Part shown: piece by piece, positions 59,446 to 64,000 of the stretch
Numbering within the stretch: the stretch's first letter is position 1
Layout: each line of letters begins with the position of its first letter
Source: Pyxicephalus adspersus
Lineage: Eukaryota; Chordata; Amphibia; Anura; Pyxicephalidae
Direction of reading: 5' to 3'
Length of the DNA stretch: 64,000 bases
Assembly: GCF_032062135.1 (NCBI RefSeq)
Contig: NC_092868.1
Location: 50,201,163 to 50,265,162 of the forward strand
Program-made: the position numbers and the translations under genes
The notes under the pieces: model-generated
Seen by the model: only the letters and a program-made list of their open reading frames with translations
Told to the model about the DNA's origin: nothing
Databases searched by the model: none

Positions 59446-61270
59446 TTTTATTAATAAACAGTATTTATATAGCGCCAACATATTATGCAGCGCTGTACAT
59501 TAAATAGGGATTGCAAATGACAAATACAGACAGTGACACAGGAGGAGAAGAGGACCCTCCCCCTGAAGAGCTTACAATCTAAGAGGTAGAATAAGCAGCA
59601 CACAATACGGCAGGTGGGTGAGTAGTGAGGGTTTTAAGAGACAGAAGATGATAGGTTTGAAAAGATGGGTTTAGGAGGCTCTTTTTAATGAGGTAAGTGT
59701 GACAAGAACTGTGGAGGGATTCCAAGGTGAAGTAGAAGCCAATGAAGAGAACTACAAAGAGAGGCAGCAGAAGAGGAGCGGTGGGAAGGATGGATGCATG
59801 GCTGCAGCATTCATAATAGTTTGTAGAGGAGGGAGTCGGGTTAGTGAAATACCAGAGAGGAGGAGGTTAAATTAGTAGGAGTTTGGTGGTCTCTGGGGAC
59901 TGGTAGGGGTTATTTTGGAGATGTGACAAGACCTGGAAATATTCTGAATTAGGTTGGTTATGCTTTCTGCTTATATTGTGCTGGACTGCCTTCTGATAAA
60001 TATCATTGGCTGAGCTATGAAGGTAGCAAACGGTAAAATGTTCCTGTTATAGCTTTTGTTTTCTCTCTTTTAGCGGCAGAGCAACTTCGGGTTCATGTGG
60101 CCAGACATCGTGGCGTTAGGAAGTTTGAGTGCACTGAGTGCGGGTACAAGTTCACACGGCAGGTGAGTGTGGTTGTGTTGGTCTGCATTGCCTGGGGAAC
60201 TGTCTTAAAACGCAACTAAAGTTCCACTTAAAAAAATTTGGATTAGGCAAGGCATTATTGCAGAAAAGGACAGGTCATGTCCCTTCTGCTACAATCATAC
60301 TTACCTGCCTGATCGCTTTATAGAACTGCCAAAAATGCTGAGCTTCTCATACTGAGCTACTCATAGCTCAAGCGCATAAGGATATCCAGCAATTCCAGCT
60401 TTCTCTGCGCTTGCTGGAACTGAATTAACTCCCACATGCCTGCTCAGAAGTTACATTATCTCGATTCGGCCAAACAAGATGGCCAAAGGTCACATCTAGG
60501 AAGAGAAGAAGGAAGATGATGGTGCTGCCCTCCGACAGGACAAGGTGAGTTAAAAAAAAACCTGTTTAATCTAATGAAATAACTGTGCTGGTTTACTTTG
60601 GGATCATTTATATTGTTGTGTCTTTGGCTTGACTCAGTGGGCCAGAGGTCACCTGAAGTTTCTGCCTTGTATCTGACCACACGTGGTGGTGTATCAGGTC
60701 TGGTCAATGACATGTCTGACTTTAGGTGACTTCTGACCCCTAAATCAAACCAAATAAGCAGATGCAGGCAAGAAAAACAGTTCCATGTAAAATATTTAGT
60801 AGGAAGTTATATTCAGATTTGTAGCCAATTTCCTGGTCATTGGACCATTCTTTATCCCTTATCCTTACTCTTCACTTTGCTGCCTAATCTGTACGTACAT
60901 GGAGCCTTTTTCTGGCACAGATAAAATGGCTGAAGACTTCCTTTAAAATATATACTATCTTTTTATAAAGGCTCATCTGAGGCGGCACATGGAAATCCAC
61001 AATCGTATCGAGAATTACAACCCTCGTCAGAGGAAGCTTCGTAATCTGATAATAGAGGAAGAAAAGAGCATGGTCATTGGTTTACAGAGCGCCCAGGAGC
61101 TGGAAGTCGGCCCCACAGAAATCATTGTGGAATCTATTAATGCAACAACTCTGCCAGATGAGGTCACTGAGCAGAGACTGTGTCCAGAGGATGGCTTCCC
61201 AGCGGAGGTCATGGAACAATCTATAATCATCACTGCCACCGCCATACCCATCGAAGAGTGTGAAACGTGA
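49728..61270 (+). CDS. zbtb48: ZBTB48 (HKR3/TZAP), BTB and zinc-finger DNA-binding protein
   Basis: Ten coding exons: 49728-50417, 51448-51725, 53506-53617, 55131-55223, 57026-57112, 57367-57521, 58028-58164, 58929-59093, 60074-60162 and 60971-61270. All junctions are GT/AG and the reading frame closes exactly, giving 701 residues (human 688). The BTB/POZ domain fills about residues 1-115 ([32 protein letters not shown]). An acidic, low-similarity linker follows to about 300, including DDLDEDF. Eleven C2H2-type fingers follow, joined by HTGEKPF-type linkers; finger 2 ends in Cys in place of the last His (LLEHEARNC), as in the human protein. The C-terminal tail after finger 11 ([14 protein letters not shown]) is also conserved. 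In mammals this nuclear protein binds telomeric TTAGGG repeats through its last finger and tail, limits telomere length, and activates genes such as MTFP1. The start is the first ATG of the exon, in GCCATGG context. Introns hold many insertions but no broken exon. Confidence 0.97.
50490..51012. mobile_element. Palindromic MITE split by a SINE (intron 2)
   Basis: The left end is CAGTGTTCAATCC and the right end is GGGGAGAACACTG. Inner motifs TTCAGTAACCACCT and AGGTGGTTACTGAAAAG are complementary. The SINE at 50608-50945 sits between them. Part of a third arm lies at 51297-51390 (GCAGTGTTCTCCCCAG, TTTTCAGTAATCACC). Confidence 0.6.
50608..50945 (-). repeat. tRNA-headed SINE-like element (minus)
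   Basis: From (ATT)n through TTTATATAGCGCCAACATAT, AGTCATGTCACTGG and CAAACACAGGGATAACCTGC to GTGCTGCAAAGC. Same family as 62156. The head (right end) is incomplete. Confidence 0.75.
52492..52885. mobile_element. Tigger/pogo-like MITE (intron 3)
   Basis: A 394-bp element starting CAGTAGAACCTCGGTTATCC and ending AGATAACAGGGGTTCTACTG, with TA on each side (52490-52491 and 52886-52887). These ends are characteristic of pogo/Tigger elements. The interior carries its own dyads. No transposase. Confidence 0.88.
53811..54255. mobile_element. hAT MITE with perfect 8-bp duplication (intron 4)
   Basis: A 445-bp element from CAGGGATGTCCAAACTTTTT to CTTTCAACTTGCCTG, flanked by CCTTATGG at 53803-53810 and 54256-54263. 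The inside has GAGGGCCAG near the left and GGGCCGCAATTGGCCCCC near the right. Non-coding. Confidence 0.92.
54430..54732. mobile_element. PIF/Harbinger-like MITE, family A (intron 4)
   Basis: GGCTGGGTACACACGTGC to ACTTGTGTATGTAGCC, flanked by TTG and TTA. The inside has GGATCTTTCACGATTCTTTCC and CTATGGAGAGGGGAGGG, as in the 15181 copy. Confidence 0.85.
56140..56476 (-). repeat. tRNA-headed SINE-like element (minus, intron 5)
   Basis: From TATTATACAGTATTTATATAG through GGGGCTCACAATCCAATGTC and CAAACACAGGGAGAACCTGC to GAGCCACCGTGCTGCCC. It is nearly full length, with the tRNA-like head at the right end. Confidence 0.8.
59412..59850 (-). repeat. 5'-truncated LINE (minus, intron 9)
   Basis: The tail at the left is an AAT/ATT dyad, then TTTATATAGCGCCAACATAT and GAAGAGCTTACAATCTAAG. 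The region continues to about 59850 with the complement of the 49270 element (GAAAAGATGGGTTTAGGAGG, GGATTCCAAGGTGAAG). This is a longer piece than the other tails. Confidence 0.7.
60190..60560. repeat. Worn family D-like repeat (intron 10)
   Basis: AACTAAAGTTCCACTTAAAA, ACTTACCTGCCTGATCGC and AAGGTGAGTTAAAAAAAA recall the pieces near 48610-49020. Limits approximate. Confidence 0.45.
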
Positions 61271-61347
61271 AAAGCCACCAGAGCCCTTCACCGTGGTAAC
61301 TTTTTTTTATTATTATTAATTTATTAGACTGTTGCATCGGCTTAACA

Positions 61348-61353
61348 AATAAA
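61348..61353 (+). terminator. Polyadenylation signal of zbtb48
   Basis: AATAAA 77 bp after the stop codon, giving a very short 3' UTR. A further AT-rich stretch follows, but no other canonical signal is as close. Confidence 0.6.
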
Positions 61354-61461
61354 TGGATGGTTGTTCAAAATAAAAAAAGACAGATTTGTATTTTTATTTT
61401 CTTGAAGTGGGCTGTCTTCAGACTTTACATTTTGCAGTGCAGATTTGAGTTAATGGGACTG

Positions 61462-61672
61462 ATTTATCAAAGCTCTCCAAGGCTGGAGAGGAGGATACAT
61501 GTTGGGTGATCCAGCAAAACTGGAATGCATTTTAGAAAAAATAATTTGTTATTTGTTAGCAAATGTTTTCAATCCTGGACCAAATCCATTCCAGGCTTGC
61601 TGGATCACTCCGCTTTACTGATGAAAGTGTATCCTCCCAGCCTTGGGGAGCTTTAATAAATCAGGCCCAATT
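61462..61672. mobile_element. Family C palindromic MITE, well preserved
   Basis: GACTGATTTATCAAAGCTC to GAGCTTTAATAAATCAGGCC, with GGTGATCCAGCAAAACTGG and CCAGGCTTGCTGGATCAC as opposed inner motifs. The best preserved copy of this family in the window. Confidence 0.8.
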
Positions 61673-62155
61673 CAAGTGATCCACTATCTAAAATATAATA
61701 TCAGCTGCTTCTGTCCAGTAAAGTTAAACACAAAACTGACAGTAAAATGAGAAGGCAGCAGGTGAGCTCCTCTTCCTGTCACTGCTCTTTCTCCCATAAG
61801 CATGCTCCTTATCACATCAGCATTTCAGCACAGCTGACTACATCCTTCTTCTGTCTCCTAATCTGAGCTCTGTAAGAGGCCGGGACAAAGTAAGATTTGT
61901 GTTGTTTTCATTTAATACATTTTGTAATGTATTAACAAATTCAGACCTGCAAACGTATGTCTGCAGGCAGATTGGTAAAGTTTTGCTTTATTCTGCCTAG
62001 ACCCGGGGTGTCAGCCCAGCTCAGGGTACTGAACACAGAACAACCTTTGTGTGTCTAATCCTTCAATAGTTTCTTACAGCAGTCATTTTGCAGGGGTACA
62101 GATCACCTTTTCTATACATAAGCACTAAGAGAGTACCTGCAAATCTATGATGTAC
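61673..62155. other. Intergenic, no gene recognised
   Basis: Unique-looking sequence downstream of zbtb48; no exon found. Confidence 0.35.
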
Positions 62156-62412
62156 TATGGCAGCACAGTGGCTAAATGGTTAGCACTCTGGCCTTTGCAG
62201 CACTAGGTCCTAGGTTTGAATCTCAGCCAGGACACTATCTGCATGGAGTTTGCAGGTTCTCCCTGTGTTTGCGTGGGTTTCCCATGTATATATCGGTTTA
62301 CTCCCACATTCCAAAAATATGCAGTTATGTTAATTGGCTAGTGATATGATTATGGACTTTGTACAGCACTGTGCAACATGTTGGCTCTATATATAAATAC
62401 TGTATAATAAAA
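62156..62412 (+). repeat. tRNA-headed SINE with RNA polymerase III boxes
   Basis: The head carries an A-box-like TGGCTAAATGG (62169-62179) and a B-box-like GGTTTGAATCT (62213-62223). The body has GGACACTATCTGCATGGAG and CCCTGTGTTTGCGTGGG. The 3' end (GCAACATGTTGGCTCTATAT, AAATACTGTATAATAA) matches the 3' tail of the LINE at 49270-49690. It is the plus-strand reference for the copies at 7822, 50608 and 56140. Confidence 0.82.
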
Positions 62413-63133
62413 ATGGCACAGGTAGTATTTTCTACTAGAATAGAACCAACAGACCAGGGCCAAATGGGTGATATCCTCTCGCTGATCACAACTTGAAGCG
62501 ATTATAATTTTTATTTAAACTTGATAAAAGTTCCTTTTAAAATTCACAAATCGCACATTTATTTTAAAATGCAACTTTATTCACCTTTATTCCAAACAGG
62601 ACAATGGTCGTGTAAAATATCTCAAACGTTTTACAAAATAAACATAAGGCAATACATTAAACTCAGCACAAAATTCAAAAAACTGCACATTATTTTCAGC
62701 CCATGAATAAAATGCGTACGGTTCTCTAATAAACCATTAATTAGCACTGGAGCTGTGTCCTCCTAGCTCAGGCACAAATCAGACTATTAAGATATCTGTG
62801 TCTACAGTCCCTTCGGATCGGCTAAGTGCAGCCCTGCCCGGTACGAGGCATTCTGTGGGCGAAGCAGGCTGGCAGCCTATCCTATCTCATGGAACCCGTG
62901 ATATCACAGGTGAGACGACCGATAGGCTACAGTACAAAGTGTAGTGTTGTCAGTGATTGCGGTGATGGTTGAACATTGCATAAAAAAAACATAGTGCACC
63001 AATTCTGAATAGCTTATTGAACTCACAAAGCAGTATTGAAATTCCTATATATCAGCTACAGTAAACTGAACATGTCATTCACGCTTAGTGTTCCTTTATG
63101 TGTAATATTCACGGTAAGTATGTCCCACTACAG
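62413..63133. other. Intergenic, no gene recognised
   Basis: No exon-like frame or named repeat seen. Confidence 0.35.
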
Positions 63134-63416
63134 CAGTGTTTCTATATCAGGGTTCCTCCAGAGGTTGCCGGGGTTCCTTAAGCAATGAGCAGTTTGTGCC
63201 TCTCAGGTCAGTTTAACAGATACCAAATAATTTTGTGGCTATCTTGTAAAGGTGGCTGCCTGCCACTGGCCAGCAATGTAATAGGGAATTCTTTTTACTG
63301 ACCATCACACTAATATACTGTGAGCTGTGGATATAATATTTATAGCTGGGGGTTCTTTAAGACTTGAAAGTTATTTCAAAGGAATTCTTTCATGTTAAAA
63401 AGTTTGGGAAACACTG
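63134..63416. mobile_element. hAT MITE with near-perfect 8-bp duplication
   Basis: From CAGTGTTTCTATATCAGGG to GTTTGGGAAACACTG, flanked by CACTACAG (63126-63133) and CTCTACAG (63417-63424), 7 of 8 matching. Related to the disrupted copy at 41066-41500. Confidence 0.85.
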
Positions 63417-64000
63417 CTCTACAGCAATGGACCTATTCCAGGGTGTAAAGCAACTATAGCTGGAAATGGCTGTGTTATGCTATCACCACTAGCTTAAAGC
63501 TAAACTTGTGAATAGAGAATGAATAGTGTGGCATGCTTGCCTTATTCCTCAATTCTTCAGGCTTTCTTCTCTTAGTGCAGCCAGACCTCCAATGTCTCTT
63601 ATTTTCACTGTCTGAGCAGCTACAATGTCATCCCTACCAATCTAGGACCAGCAGTCCCGTATTTTATCCTAGGTTGAAAAGGCCTGTCCACAACCAAGGG
63701 CATCAGACAGTGAAACAAAGAATAAACATATCGCCCTATTCATCATCCACTAGGTGAAATGAACAGTAAGTATATTGCAGAGTTTACCTGCAGATCCCCA
63801 TTTACCATAATTACTACACTGAGGGTGTAATTGTCCTGCTTTGTATTGACATTTATCTGGATGCAGAAGGTCCTATTGGAAATGCATTGGATCACAGGTA
63901 AAGCAGGTTTGTATGCATTTGCCATGATTGCCATCTTTATATTCACTCCAGTTTACATGAATTTGCTCAAGGATGAGCCTGATGGCAGCCTATGGGAATT
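63417..64000. other. Intergenic, no gene recognised
   Basis: Short frames only; nothing with family resemblance up to the window end. Confidence 0.35.

Noticed and set aside
62156..62240. tRNA gene suggested by A-box and B-box motifs
   Set aside because: The sequence cannot fold into a full cloverleaf and is the head of a dispersed SINE with three other copies in the window.

Overview
The window is nuclear DNA from a vertebrate, most likely a frog. That inference rests on multi-copy Hes5-type genes, a ZBTB48 orthologue with vertebrate exon structure, and a dense load of MITEs, SINE-like elements and LINE tails. Introns follow GT/AG rules and there is no operon-like packing. Most of the 64 kb is non-coding.

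Three genes can be supported, all on the + strand. (1) A Hes5-like bHLH-WRPW repressor in three exons at 10812-12915. It has a TATA box and two oppositely oriented Su(H)/RBPJ-type sites upstream. Its third exon lacks a recognisable Orange domain. (2) A second Hes5-like gene at 35570-37133 with the same exon plan (20-codon first exon, same intron phases), an Orange domain, WRPW, and the same promoter layout. (3) zbtb48 (HKR3/TZAP), with a non-coding first exon near 47757-47828 and ten coding exons from 49728 to 61270. It encodes about 701 residues: an N-terminal BTB domain, an acidic linker and 11 C-terminal zinc fingers. Its promoter is TATA-less and carries a TCTCGCGAGA palindrome and an ETS-type site.

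Layout: 1-9.6 kb is gene-free repeat-bearing DNA. 9.6-13.7 kb holds a tandemly duplicated upstream block and hes5-like gene 1. 14-18.5 kb is a MITE cluster. 18.5-25.3 kb is an old, diverged tandem array of roughly 1.1-1.2 kb units broken up by later insertions. 25-33 kb is gene-free, with one orphan promoter-like module (Su(H) site plus TATA box) at 27088-27129. 33-38.5 kb holds a Tc1/mariner-like element, a 77-bp minisatellite and hes5-like gene 2. 38.5-47.6 kb contains nested hAT MITEs, a polypyrimidine tract, a dead mariner transposase and two decayed exon-like segments with a C-x-C motif. 47.7-61.4 kb is zbtb48, with many insertions in its introns. The end of the window is repeats.

The two hes5-like genes are predicted direct targets of Notch signalling: their promoters carry RBPJ sites and their products would recruit Groucho/TLE through WRPW. 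zbtb48 is an unrelated housekeeping-type gene (telomere-repeat binding and transcriptional regulation) that happens to be linked to them. No prokaryotic-type system, CRISPR array or intact virus was seen.
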